Shown piece by piece: positions 43,472-53,003 of a stretch of 64,000 nucleotides of DNA. The stretch comes from an uncultured Aquimarina sp. (GTDB lineage Bacteria > Bacteroidota > Bacteroidia > Flavobacteriales > Flavobacteriaceae): assembly GCA_947497175.1 (NCBI GenBank), contig CANMFM010000012.1, forward strand, positions 17,218 to 81,217, read 5' to 3'. How positions within the stretch are numbered: the stretch's first letter is position 1; the number at the start of each line of letters is the position of its first letter. The notes beneath the pieces are model-generated. The model worked only from the letters and a program-made list of their open reading frames with translations. It ran no database searches and was not told the DNA's origin. The position numbers and the translations under genes were made by a program.

Positions 43472-45712
43472 ATGAAAAACATAATACGTATACTGTTTTT
43501 TTTAGCAAGTATACATCTGTTAGCACAAACAGATGGGATAAGTTACCAAGCGGTTATCATAGGTCCTAATAATCAAGAATTACCAGGAGTAGATGCCGAA
43601 GGGAATATTTTACCTAATGCCACAGTTTCTATCCGATTTACGATTATGGATGCTAATAATGGTATGGAGTATCAAGAGATACAAACTACTAATACCGATC
43701 AATATGGTAGGATTAATTTAACTATTGGTAGTGTTAATCCCGATGAGTTTACTAAAATTAATTGGGATGGAACCAGCAAGGATCTAAAAGTCGAGATAGA
43801 TTTTAGTGGTTCAGGTTCAGATTTTATAGATATGAGTCGAGAAAAACTCACTTTTTTACCCTATGGATTTCATAGAGATATTAAAGCTACGGGTAAGCTG
43901 GTCGTAGATGATGTGACCGATTTAAATAGTGAATTAACGGTCGGCGGGCCAACCCGTTTAAATAGTACTCTGGATGTTAATAATAACAATACAACTAATC
44001 TCACAGGGGAGTTAAATGTAGATGGAATCACAAATTTAAAAAGTACACTAGGTGTAGACGGGTTAACTGATCTTAATGATGGGTTAAATGTAAACAATAA
44101 TGCTCCTGCAAATTTTTCTGGAGAGTCATCTTTTGGGCTTAAAGCAACTTTTAAAGGACCAACTGCCTTTGAGGAGCCAAGTACTTTTGTAGCTATTGAT
44201 GTAGATGGTCCCTCACAATTAAATGGAAAGGTTAGTATAAATGCAAATGTAGATGGTGAAGGTGGGCAAAACAATATTGAAAGATATCCTTTATTGGTTC
44301 AAGGAAGTAACCAGGGTATTGCAATTAAAGTAAATGGAGAAGGATCAATTGATAATAATTACATCTCATTTTGGGATCAAGATTCTGGCAAAATGTGGGG
44401 TAGAATAGAAGGGGTGACTACACAAGAATTAGAAAATTCATCCAACTATAAAAATGCTATATCTTCTTATAATTGGAATCTTGGACTGAATATAACCGGA
44501 GTAGCACTATCGACACTTGAAGTAGCACAAGCTGTTATAGATGTAGTAGCGTCCAGTAGTTCCTCAACGGCATGTGTTGGTTTTGGAGCTTGTATTACTG
44601 CACCAATCCCCGCGTTTATAATTTCATCAGGAACAAATCTGGCAATGCGAATTGCTAATCTGGCTACTGCCGTTATAGATTTGGTGCTTAGTGAAAATGA
44701 AAGAGCCAGATTTATAGAGGAAGCCGAAGATAATATCGGTGTTTCATATGAATCGGGGGCAGGAGATTATGCCGAGTGGTTACCCAAACAAAATTTAAAC
44801 GAATTATTCATCCCTGGTGAGTTAGTAGGGGTCAAAAACGGTTTGGTTACCAAAAGTATTTGGGATGCAGAGAATGTAATGATAGTTTCTACACGACCAA
44901 TCGTATTAGGGAATATGCCACTGCAAAACAATGAAAAAAATAGTGTAAAAATAGCCTTTATGGGGCAAGTACCGGCTAGAGTAGTTGGCAATGTTAAGCC
45001 TGGTGATTATATCCTGCCAAGCGAATTAGGTAATGGCTTAGCTAAAGCTGTACATCCCGATAATATGAAAACCAGGGATTATAAAAAAATAGCTGGAGTA
45101 GCTTGGTCAACAATTTACGAAATAACAAATGGTGTGAGTCTCGTAAATGTTGCAGTCGGTATTAATGCCAATGATTTAAGCGAGGTATTAGTTAAACAGG
45201 AAAAAGCACTTCTTCAGCTTCAGACAGAATATGACGCCTTGAAAAGAGAAATTAGAGAGTCTAATATAGCATTGGCTAATTTGGTGCCGGGATATGCCAA
45301 AGCCGTTGGATTTAATGAGGATTCGAAAGAAGAGGATGTTAAGCAAAGTCAGATCCCTAAGACTATACCAAATAATTTCGTGCGGCACACTGAAGAAGAT
45401 ATCGTGTACTTCGATATTTCTAGAGATCATATGGTGGCATCCATAGACATGGCGAGAGAACAATACAAATCAATATTGAGTGATGATCAAGCCGGAAAAA
45501 TCCTATCACTTAATAAGACTAACAAATCGAACAGTGCTATTGAAAATATGATTAAGATTCCTCTTGAAGAACATCCATTTTGGCAAAAGATAGATTCTGA
45601 TCCCGCATATAAAGAAGAGATCATACGGTTTATGCAATCGGAGTTAGAAAAAGCTTTTCATACTCATCAAGAATATGCTCATGAGTTTACTGATATGAAA
45701 GTGAAAGAATAA
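43472..45712 (+). CDS. Secreted fibre-like protein with possible intramolecular chaperone/protease-like domain
   Basis: The 746-aa protein has a signal peptide (ILFFLASIHLLAQ). Residues ~25-135 form a beta domain with ISYQAVIIGPNN and GRINLTIGSV. Then come short LNSxLxV(G/D)G repeats (~140-250) suggesting a trimeric fibre, and a hydrophobic helical stretch (~340-415). At ~425-560, AGDYAEWLPKQN, PGELVGVKNGLV and MGQVPARVVGNVKPGDYIL resemble the DYAEYFE-type peptidase G2/fibre-maturation domain of phage tail fibres. A coiled coil follows at ~575-600. No T9SS domain is seen. The fibre and maturation assignments are by resemblance only. Confidence 0.72.
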   Translation: MKNIIRILFFLASIHLLAQTDGISYQAVIIGPNNQELPGVDAEGNILPNATVSIRFTIMDANNGMEYQEIQTTNTDQYGRINLTIGSVNPDEFTKINWDGTSKDLKVEIDFSGSGSDFIDMSREKLTFLPYGFHRDIKATGKLVVDDVTDLNSELTVGGPTRLNSTLDVNNNNTTNLTGELNVDGITNLKSTLGVDGLTDLNDGLNVNNNAPANFSGESSFGLKATFKGPTAFEEPSTFVAIDVDGPSQLNGKVSINANVDGEGGQNNIERYPLLVQGSNQGIAIKVNGEGSIDNNYISFWDQDSGKMWGRIEGVTTQELENSSNYKNAISSYNWNLGLNITGVALSTLEVAQAVIDVVASSSSSTACVGFGACITAPIPAFIISSGTNLAMRIANLATAVIDLVLSENERARFIEEAEDNIGVSYESGAGDYAEWLPKQNLNELFIPGELVGVKNGLVTKSIWDAENVMIVSTRPIVLGNMPLQNNEKNSVKIAFMGQVPARVVGNVKPGDYILPSELGNGLAKAVHPDNMKTRDYKKIAGVAWSTIYEITNGVSLVNVAVGINANDLSEVLVKQEKALLQLQTEYDALKREIRESNIALANLVPGYAKAVGFNEDSKEEDVKQSQIPKTIPNNFVRHTEEDIVYFDISRDHMVASIDMAREQYKSILSDDQAGKILSLNKTNKSNSAIENMIKIPLEEHPFWQKIDSDPAYKEEIIRFMQSELEKAFHTHQEYAHEFTDMKVKE

Positions 45713-45755
45713 ATAAATTATAGGGGGTAGAATATTTCATTATAAAGCTGATATC

Positions 45756-48700
45756 ATGAAAAGACAAATTCTGGTTTTTCTCTTACTGGTGTGGTTTCCA
45801 TTGTGTATATTATTTGCACAAGAAACCTCAATACCCGATGCAAATTTTGAACAGGCACTTGTAGATTTGGGCATTGATTCTGATGGAGAGGTTAATGGAG
45901 TGGTGTTAACCGAAGATATTAGCACCGTTACTAATCTAAATGTAGTGGATAAAGGTATTGCCGATCTCACGGGTATCGAAGATTTCGAAAGTTTAGAAGC
46001 ACTTAATTGTTCAAATAACCAATTAACAGCTCTAAATAGTAGGCAAAATATTACTCTTTTAGATCTTAATTGTTCTTCTAATCAAATCGAAAGCTTGGAT
46101 CTTTCGAATAACTCCGCTCTCAAAAAACTGAATTGCCAAGATAATTTGCTAACCAATCTTAGTTTAATTAATACTACCAATAATGAAGCTTTTAACCCAG
46201 AATTAGAAGCTCTGGATGTCTCTTCTAATCAAATACAAAGTATTGATATTTCTAAAAATGAAATGCTGTTAAGTGTCAGGTGTTCAAATAATCAATTGAC
46301 TACCTTAGAGGTGGATAGTAATACTAAATTAGAAGAATTGTTCTGCTCTAATAATCAATTAGATGCTCTAGAGGTTACTGCGAATTTGTTTTTAAGAAAT
46401 CTTTTGTGCGCTTCTAATCAAATAAAAGAATTGAATTTAGTTGAGAACGATTCGATCATTCTTCTTGATGTTTCCAGTAATCAATTAAAGAACTTAGATG
46501 TTCGTAATAACAGATTAATTACCAATTTAACTTGTTCAGATAATCAATTAAAAGAGTTAAATCTGAGTATGAATGATTCTCTAAAGGTTTTAGGATGCTC
46601 TAATAACCAGTTAAAACTATTGGAGGTTGATAACAATACCAAATTAGAAAGTTTAATTACGGCATTTAATCAATTAGCTGATCTAAGAGTATATGTAAAT
46701 CAATACTTAAAATCCATAGATGTTTCTTTTAACCTAATTTCTGAAATTGATATTAGTGAAAACGATTCAATTACCTCACTAAATTGTGCTGCTAATCAAT
46801 TGAGATCCTTAAAGATCAACAATGGTAATAATGAAGAACTCAAAACATTAAATGCAATAAACAATCCTAATTTATACTGTATAGAGGTTGATGCTATTTC
46901 GGAAATTGGTGATGGATGGTTTAAAGATAATAGTGCCGCATACAGAGAAACATGCGAGCCTGTAACTTTTGTGCCTGATGATAAGTTTGAGCTGGCACTC
47001 ATAGACTTAGGTTATGATGTAGGACCATTGGATGATCTAGTTAAAACTTCAAGTATTGATACGATTACTGTTCTAGATATTGTCAGCACTGGCATTGCCA
47101 GGTTAACAGGTATTCAAGATTTTGTAGCGCTGGATTCTTTAAAATGTGCAGATAATATATTAAAGAATCTGGATGTAACTTCATTGGTTAATTTGAAATA
47201 TCTGGATTGTTCTTCTAATGATTTAACCGATTTGACGCTGCGAAATGACCCGTTAGTAGAGCTCGATTTTCTAAACGCCACGACAAATCCCAATCTTACT
47301 TGTATTCAGGTTGATGATGTTGCTGCGGCAGAAGCAGAGCCAAATTGGTCTATAGATGTAACCACATTTTATAGTTTAGATTGTAACACCAATAAAACCC
47401 GTGTTCCTGATCCTAATTTTGAACAAGCGTTAATTGACTTTGGTTATGATAGTGGTTCAGTAGATGGCTATGTGGTTACAGATTCAATACACAAAATAGA
47501 AACACTCAATGTGAGTAACAGAAATATTTTTGATCTTACCGGTATAGAGGCATTTGTGGCTTTAGATTCTTTAAACTGTTCAGGAAATCAGCTATCGTCT
47601 TTATCTATTACTACGAACCGCTCTCTAAAAAAACTTTCTTGTTTTAGTAATAATCTGACAGAATTAGATATCACACGTAATGATTCATTAATTAAGCTCA
47701 ATTGCGGCAATAATAATTTGACTCTTCTGGATGTTCAGGGAAAATTGGACTTAGTAGAATTAGTGTGTGATAATAACAATCTTACTCAATTAAATGTAAG
47801 CAACCTGCCCAGTTTAGAAGCAGTAGATTGTAGTTCTAATGATATAACAACCACCGGAGGGGGAGTAGCAGGATTAAATATTGCCAACACCTCTCTAAAA
47901 CAATTGCTTTGTGCAAAAAATGAATTTGTAGCCATCGATATAGAGCCTGTATCCGGTACATTAGAAGAATTAGATTGTGCAGATAACAACATATCCATCT
48001 TAGATATCTCAACCGCTTCAGGTTTAAAAAAATTGAATTGTTCTTTAAATTTTTTAAAGGATATCGATTTTAGCGCGAATATGATTCTTGAAGCACTTAG
48101 CTGCGATTCGAATCAAATAACGGATTTGATCTATAATACTACAGCACCTTATGCGTTTTTTACCAGTTTGAGTTGTGATGATAATGTGCTGAAGCGAATA
48201 GATGGAACTCAATTCGAAGTTCTTACTATGCTTAGTTGCGCGTCTAATGAACTTACCGATCTAGAAATAATCTCTAATGCGCAATTAGATACGCTAAATT
48301 TTTCGGGAAACAGGATCGTTGACATTAATTTGACCGAAAACAGAGAGTTGAAATTTCTGGATTGCTCTAACAATCCATTAGATGATTTAATTCTGACTAA
48401 CAATGTTAATTTAGAGCAATTGTATTGCGGAAACGCACAACTCACAACCCTTGATCTTGAACAAAATAATGCATTAAAAATACTCTCGTGTCCTGATAAT
48501 GAAATCGAAACTATTGGGCTTACCAATACAACCAATATAGAGACTCTTGATCTTTCGGCTAACCGATTTTTGGCCATCAATGATCTGGATAAACTTATAC
48601 ACCTTAAAAATTTTAATGCCGCTTCAAATCAATTAGAGGAAATCCGTTTAGGGATAGAGAACAATTTGTTAGCCGATATAAACGTTTCCTCTAATACATT

Positions 48701-50909
48701 AGTCAGGTTAAATATTCAAAATGGGAATAATGATAATCTGTTAAGATTTAATGCTGTTAACAATCCTGATCTAAGCTGTATCCAGATCGATAATGAAAAT
48801 AATGTAGGAAAGGATTGGCAAAAGGATGATAGTGCTTCGTATAGCTCGAATTGTCGGTATGACGATACTTTTGTGCCCGATGACGGTTTTGAAGAGGCTC
48901 TTGCTATCTATGATGATATCCCCAATGACAATTATGTGCCCGCGGCCAATATACGTTTACTAACCAGTTTAGACATTAGTAAACATGGGATTTCTGATCT
49001 TACCGGAATAGAAGACTTTGTGGCCTTACAATCCTTAAATTGCTCATATAATGCGCTTGAAAATCTTCTCGATCTAAGAAGTAATACCAATCTTACAGCG
49101 CTTATATGTACAAACAATCAAATTGATAGTCTGTTTGTAAGTGATAACTATATAATACAAACACTTGATATTTCTTCAAATCAGTTTTCAGATTTTGATA
49201 CTACAGTATTTTCTGATCTTGAAAAGTTTGGAGCAGATGATAATCAATTTACTAATCTTAACCTTAGCGCAAATAATAAGTTAACCGAAATACGTTGTAG
49301 TGCAAATCAATTGGTAACGTTAAGTGTCGATAATGGAAATAATAGTAGTTTGTTAGTTTTTAATGCACAGAACAACCCAGATTTAATATGTATAGAGATT
49401 GATGACATTAATACTATTGGAGCAAGCTGGCAAAAAGATGCTGCTGCTACATACAGTGAAAATTGTTATTATAATCAAACCTTTATCCCGGATGATGGTT
49501 TTGAGCAGGCATTGATAAATCTTGGGATAGATTCGGGGCCCTTAGATGATTATGTATCAACAGCGGTAATAAGCTCAATTACGAACTTAAATATTAGGGG
49601 TAATGATGTTTCAGATCTTACAGGGTTAGAAGATTTTACAAGCTTAGTGTCTTTCAATTGCCAAAATAATCTGTTGACCAGTATCGATATTCGTAGCAAT
49701 ATAGCCTTAGAAAGGTTATTATGTTCAGGAAATCAACTAACCCGTATTGATCGCACAGATATCTCTTCAAATACTGTACTAACCTATATTGATGTGTCTG
49801 ATAATTTGTTAACCAGCATCGATATAAGTGCTAACCCCGCTTTACTAGAGTTGAATTGTTCATCCAATCAATTAACCAGTATTGATGTTGTTCAAAATCC
49901 AAATATTAAAACGTTGTTATGTGCATCAAATCAATTAGTAACAGCTAATATAAATAATGGATTTAATATCACTCTTGAAAACCTTGACCTTACAGATAAT
50001 CCTAACCTGACCTGTGTTTTGGTTGATGATATTGCCGCTGCAAATGGTAATTCCAATTGGTTCAAAGATGAAGCAGCAGCCTATAAACGTATATGCGATG
50101 ATGACGATAACGATGGTGTGCCCGATGTTGAGGATCTGTGCCCAAATACTCCGTTTGGGAGTGTAGTTGATTTATTTGGATGTGCATTTTTTGCATTACC
50201 CGTAACTAATTTTACCATTTTAACTACTAGCGAAAATTGCAGAAGTAGTAACAATGGGAAAGTGTATATTGAAGCCCTTGAAATTTTCAACTACAAGGCT
50301 ACTATTATCGGTGATGAGGTAAATGCAGAATATGATTTTACCAACGACGTCGAAATAAGAAACCTTCGGGCGGGAGCCTACAACTTATGTATCACAATAA
50401 ACGAAGAGCCTGATTACATCAGATGTTTTGAAATAGTGATTACCGAACCCGAAGCATTATCTGTTGAGGTTAGTGTGAACAGTAGCCAGACAAAAGCATC
50501 CCTGGCAATGTCTGGAGGGGCGCCGTATATCATAGATTTCAACGGATTGATTTTTAGCACCCAAGACCCTTTCACTGTTCTAGAGCTAAGAAAAGGAATA
50601 AACAGTATAAAGGTCAATACAGATAAAGAGTGCCAGGGGACCTTTGAGAAAACGATTTTTACCTCTGATGAGGTATTGTTTTATCCAAATCCATTACAAG
50701 ATCATCTTAATGTATTAATTGGTAATAAAGATGCAGAAGAGGTAGACATAACAATCTATTCTTTTTTAGGACAAGTGGTTACCTCAAAAAGACATACAAT
50801 TTCTAATGGATCTATACGTGTTGATACTTCATCTCTCGAATCGGGAGTATATATGATTTCTGTAGGTTCAGAGAGTTTTCAATCTACATTTAAAATTGTA
50901 AAAAAATGA
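45756..50909 (+). CDS. Giant leucine-rich-repeat surface protein with T9SS sorting domain
   Basis: The 1717-aa protein has a signal peptide ending ILFAQ. Five LRR modules follow, each opening with (V/I)PDxxFExAL(I)DxG near residues 26, 406, 550, 1040 and 1244. Each continues with DLTGIExFxxLxxLxCSxN and many LxxLxCSxNQLxxLxV repeats, and the modules close with NPxLxCIxVD. An Asp-rich calcium-binding thrombospondin-3-like segment (DDDDNDGVPDVEDLCPNT) lies near 1447, then a beta domain. The last ~80 residues are a type A sorting domain (VLFYPNPLQDHLNV, ESGVYMISVG). LRR proteins of this type usually bind proteins or glycans at the surface; the ligand is unknown. Confidence 0.9.
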   Translation: MKRQILVFLLLVWFPLCILFAQETSIPDANFEQALVDLGIDSDGEVNGVVLTEDISTVTNLNVVDKGIADLTGIEDFESLEALNCSNNQLTALNSRQNITLLDLNCSSNQIESLDLSNNSALKKLNCQDNLLTNLSLINTTNNEAFNPELEALDVSSNQIQSIDISKNEMLLSVRCSNNQLTTLEVDSNTKLEELFCSNNQLDALEVTANLFLRNLLCASNQIKELNLVENDSIILLDVSSNQLKNLDVRNNRLITNLTCSDNQLKELNLSMNDSLKVLGCSNNQLKLLEVDNNTKLESLITAFNQLADLRVYVNQYLKSIDVSFNLISEIDISENDSITSLNCAANQLRSLKINNGNNEELKTLNAINNPNLYCIEVDAISEIGDGWFKDNSAAYRETCEPVTFVPDDKFELALIDLGYDVGPLDDLVKTSSIDTITVLDIVSTGIARLTGIQDFVALDSLKCADNILKNLDVTSLVNLKYLDCSSNDLTDLTLRNDPLVELDFLNATTNPNLTCIQVDDVAAAEAEPNWSIDVTTFYSLDCNTNKTRVPDPNFEQALIDFGYDSGSVDGYVVTDSIHKIETLNVSNRNIFDLTGIEAFVALDSLNCSGNQLSSLSITTNRSLKKLSCFSNNLTELDITRNDSLIKLNCGNNNLTLLDVQGKLDLVELVCDNNNLTQLNVSNLPSLEAVDCSSNDITTTGGGVAGLNIANTSLKQLLCAKNEFVAIDIEPVSGTLEELDCADNNISILDISTASGLKKLNCSLNFLKDIDFSANMILEALSCDSNQITDLIYNTTAPYAFFTSLSCDDNVLKRIDGTQFEVLTMLSCASNELTDLEIISNAQLDTLNFSGNRIVDINLTENRELKFLDCSNNPLDDLILTNNVNLEQLYCGNAQLTTLDLEQNNALKILSCPDNEIETIGLTNTTNIETLDLSANRFLAINDLDKLIHLKNFNAASNQLEEIRLGIENNLLADINVSSNTLVRLNIQNGNNDNLLRFNAVNNPDLSCIQIDNENNVGKDWQKDDSASYSSNCRYDDTFVPDDGFEEALAIYDDIPNDNYVPAANIRLLTSLDISKHGISDLTGIEDFVALQSLNCSYNALENLLDLRSNTNLTALICTNNQIDSLFVSDNYIIQTLDISSNQFSDFDTTVFSDLEKFGADDNQFTNLNLSANNKLTEIRCSANQLVTLSVDNGNNSSLLVFNAQNNPDLICIEIDDINTIGASWQKDAAATYSENCYYNQTFIPDDGFEQALINLGIDSGPLDDYVSTAVISSITNLNIRGNDVSDLTGLEDFTSLVSFNCQNNLLTSIDIRSNIALERLLCSGNQLTRIDRTDISSNTVLTYIDVSDNLLTSIDISANPALLELNCSSNQLTSIDVVQNPNIKTLLCASNQLVTANINNGFNITLENLDLTDNPNLTCVLVDDIAAANGNSNWFKDEAAAYKRICDDDDNDGVPDVEDLCPNTPFGSVVDLFGCAFFALPVTNFTILTTSENCRSSNNGKVYIEALEIFNYKATIIGDEVNAEYDFTNDVEIRNLRAGAYNLCITINEEPDYIRCFEIVITEPEALSVEVSVNSSQTKASLAMSGGAPYIIDFNGLIFSTQDPFTVLELRKGINSIKVNTDKECQGTFEKTIFTSDEVLFYPNPLQDHLNVLIGNKDAEEVDITIYSFLGQVVTSKRHTISNGSIRVDTSSLESGVYMISVGSESFQSTFKIVKK

Positions 50910-51607
50910 AAAAACTAACATTTCTTTTTAGCTTCATCATATTACTTTCTAATTGTAGTAGTGATAGTGACCAGGATACAGATGGGCAACAAACAATCCA
51001 AAATCCTACGGCTTCTAAACTAATTTTTCCTTTTGAAGACTCACTTTGTAATGTAGGTACAAATATTACTTCAACACAAAGTACCGTGTTATTTGAATGG
51101 GAAGCCAGTGCTCACACAGATCGTTATGAGGTAGAGCTCACCAATATGACCACCGGTACGACTACGATACATCCATCTACAGAAAACCAAACCTCTATTG
51201 TTTTGAGTAGAGGAACGCCGTACAGCTGGTCTGTGATTTCAAAATCAAATACGCTTATAGAAACAGCCCAAAGTGTAGTCTGGAAATTTTATAATTCAGG
51301 AGATGCTATCGAATCTTATGCGCCATTTCCTGCCGAAGCTATTTCGCCGGCTATGGCAGCATCAGTGAGAACTACTACTAATGAGCTGGTATTAGACTGG
51401 AGTGCTACAGACGTAGATGATGATATTATAGGGTATGATTTGTATTTTGATACCGCTGCAGCACCAGAAATTATAGCACGCGATATAGAAGAGAGTACTT
51501 TTACGGTTTCGATTGTTTCAAATATGGTGTATTATTGGAAAATAATAACGAAAGATTCGAGAGGTAACACATCAGACTCCGGGGTGTTTCAGTTTAAAGT
51601 ATTGTGA
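50906..51607 (+). CDS. Lipoprotein with two fibronectin III-like domains
   Basis: The 233-aa protein has a lipobox LLSNC (Cys at residue 17) followed by an acidic spacer SSDSDQDTDG. Two beta domains resembling fibronectin III come next, at about 40-130 (VLFEWEASAHTDRYEVELTN, GTPYSWSVIS) and 145-233 (ELVLDWSATDVDDDIIGYDL, VYYWKIITKDSRGNTS). The ATG overlaps the stop of the LRR gene by four bases. The final gene of the secreted operon, it may be a surface lipoprotein that docks the LRR protein, an inference. Confidence 0.85.
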   Translation: MKKLTFLFSFIILLSNCSSDSDQDTDGQQTIQNPTASKLIFPFEDSLCNVGTNITSTQSTVLFEWEASAHTDRYEVELTNMTTGTTTIHPSTENQTSIVLSRGTPYSWSVISKSNTLIETAQSVVWKFYNSGDAIESYAPFPAEAISPAMAASVRTTTNELVLDWSATDVDDDIIGYDLYFDTAAAPEIIARDIEESTFTVSIVSNMVYYWKIITKDSRGNTSDSGVFQFKVL

Positions 51608-52096
51608 TATTCTTGGATAGGTTTAATTTCATTTTTTACCACTGTTGCTCTACAGCGTAGATTTAAGGTAAATATCCGTGTGATTGGGATAGCAAACTAG
51701 TTAGTAACATATGTTGGGATCTAGCAAAGGCTCAAGGGATCATATATAAACGCCCTTACGTTTATCCCAAACGAGTTTTGGGTTGTACCTAAACAGGTAT
51801 GATGTCATATTTTATGACCAATAGGTGGTTAGCAAACCCATAGCAACATGTTACAAATGCCCTATGGGCAGTTAGCTTACTAGCTTTTGTTTGTTTTGCA
51901 CGCCTAAAAGGAAGTTGTGATACTAGTTTTTGGACGTCTAAAACAATAAGCCGCTCATTTTTAACACCCTGCATAGGGTGTCTTAGTACTCTATACCCCG
52001 TTTGGAACACCCTAAATACTCTATGTTAACATCCTGTTTGCAGTACTAAACGGGTTGTTAATATAAGAATATCCATACTAAGCACTTAAACATTTA
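51608..52096. other. Non-coding region with short hairpins
   Basis: Nearly 500 bases hold no believable gene. A frame at 51789-52010 on the minus strand has no family resemblance. Short inverted repeats are present: CCCAAA/TTTGGG near 51766-51783, and ACACCCT at 51964-51970 with AGGGTGT at 51975-51981. The region may be decayed repeat copies; nothing firm can be said. Confidence 0.5.
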
Positions 52097-52131
52097 TTTT
52101 TTTGAATTTTGTATTACAAAATTCAAAAAAA
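52097..52131. terminator. Large perfect bidirectional terminator at the end of the toxin locus
   Basis: Bases 52097-52113 (T7 then GAATTTTGTA) are perfectly complementary to 52115-52131, 17-bp arms around a single T. With T-runs on both strands it can stop the leftward toxin-cassette transcript and anything entering from the left. Confidence 0.8.
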
Positions 52132-52252
52132 CCAGCTACAACCTATATTGTAACTGGCTATTTACACTTATCCTCTTACTCGTACCCGCAATGTTGTAAC
52201 GCCACTAGTCAAAGACGTAGCGGTAGCCACATGCTATGACCCAGCGGGGGGA
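52132..52252 (-). repeat. Cassette-end composite repeat, copy A
   Basis: Read on the minus strand it starts two bases after the stop codon of the small peptide gene. The order is a C-rich box (CCCCCCGCTGGGTCATAG), an imperfect stem-loop (CCACTA+GTC pairing with GAC+TAGCGG, one bulged G), GAGTAAG, and a hairpin CCAGcTACAA/TTGTAaCTGG followed by T. Copies B, C and D share this order, and A and B share nearly the same stem-loop sequence. Confidence 0.8.
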
Positions 52253-52254
52253 CA

Positions 52255-52413
52255 CTAGCGAATGTTACCGAAATCTTCTTGACCTGCAGTATCAACAATT
52301 CCGTCATGTTCATCGTTTTCTCGGCTACCAGAACCATTACCTCCCTTAACCTGGGTTAATGCTGTTCTTTCTAGGGTTTGTACTCCTTCTAAACTTAAAA
52401 TGTTGTGTAACAT
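52255..52413 (-). CDS. Double-glycine leader peptide, bacteriocin-like
   Basis: The 52-codon gene starts ATG (complement of 52411-52413) and ends TAG. The N-terminal ~21 residues (MLHNILSLEGVQTLERTA, then LTQVKGG) match the double-Gly leader style of Bacteroidota secreted peptides, with LEGVQxL and a GG processing site. The rest is a 31-residue hydrophilic core (NGSGSRENDEHDG, then IVDTAGQEDFGNIR) without Cys. Family knowledge: such leaders are cut by C39-type peptidase transporters; none is in the window. The gene sits at the far end of the Rhs cassette array and is followed by repeat A, like the toxin cassettes. It could be a bacteriocin, signal or modified-peptide precursor. Confidence 0.7.
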   Translation of the reverse strand: MLHNILSLEGVQTLERTALTQVKGGNGSGSRENDEHDGIVDTAGQEDFGNIR

Positions 52414-52562
52414 ATTTTTATATATTTAATGATTTGAATATCTCTTGATTATTTTATAGACATCCAAGAGTTCTGTCTTGTTTCTTATCTATTGCAATAA
52501 AAACACCTTCCGCTAGTGTCTCAAAACAATGTGCCACGCAAACTTATACCAGTGTCCAAAAA

Positions 52563-52686
52563 GCCACAATATGGTAAAAAGTGTTGTGGCTCTTTTCTTT
52601 ACCTTTATCTTATTACTCATACCCGCCAAGCTGTAACGCCACTAGTCACAGACGTAGCGGTAGCGCATACTAGATACCCAGGGGGG
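52563..52686 (-). repeat. Cassette-end composite repeat, copy B
   Basis: This copy begins three bases after the stop of the candidate immunity gene at 52690. It has the box CCCCCCTGGGTATCTAGTATG, then a stem-loop of the same sequence family as copy A (CTACCGCTACGTC...GACTAGTGGCG), ATGAGTAA, and the terminator hairpin GCCACAA/TTGTGGC followed on the minus strand by T5. Confidence 0.8.
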
Positions 52687-52689
52687 CAA

Positions 52690-52980
52690 TTAATCTAATA
52701 AAATTAAATGCCCTACAAGTCTATCTGGATGATTCATAAGATATTTTCTATTTTTCTTATCAAATAAATTTTCATTCTCATTAATCAAAAGGTTCATAAA
52801 ACCTATTATCTTACCTTCGCTCATATCAAACTCTAAAAATTCACCAGTCATTGTATCCATAGGTGTATCTTCATTCCAAACAGGTAATCTCATTTTTTCT
52901 TCAAAATATTTTTCAAAATTCGAAGCAAAATCATTGTAAAAGAAAAATTCAAATTGAAACTTTTTTGTTGTCTTATTCAT
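52690..52980 (-). CDS. Candidate immunity protein of Rhs cassette 3
   Basis: The 96-aa cytoplasmic protein is acidic and aromatic-rich (FQFEFFFYNDFASNFEKYF, MRLPVWNEDTPMD, FLEFDMSEGKIIGFM), with no signal or membrane segment. No family was recognised. It begins 23 bases after the Rhs tail ending at 53004 and is followed at once by repeat B. Immunity function is inferred from this position, the standard order of rhs toxin then immunity gene. Confidence 0.6.
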   Translation of the reverse strand: MNKTTKKFQFEFFFYNDFASNFEKYFEEKMRLPVWNEDTPMDTMTGEFLEFDMSEGKIIGFMNLLINENENLFDKKNRKYLMNHPDRLVGHLILLD

Positions 52981-53003
52981 TTTATTGTTTTCATTTATAT
53001 CTG

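Noticed and set aside
51789..52010. 73-codon open frame on the minus strand
   Set aside because: No start context, no family resemblance, odd composition and location among short hairpins; treated as chance.
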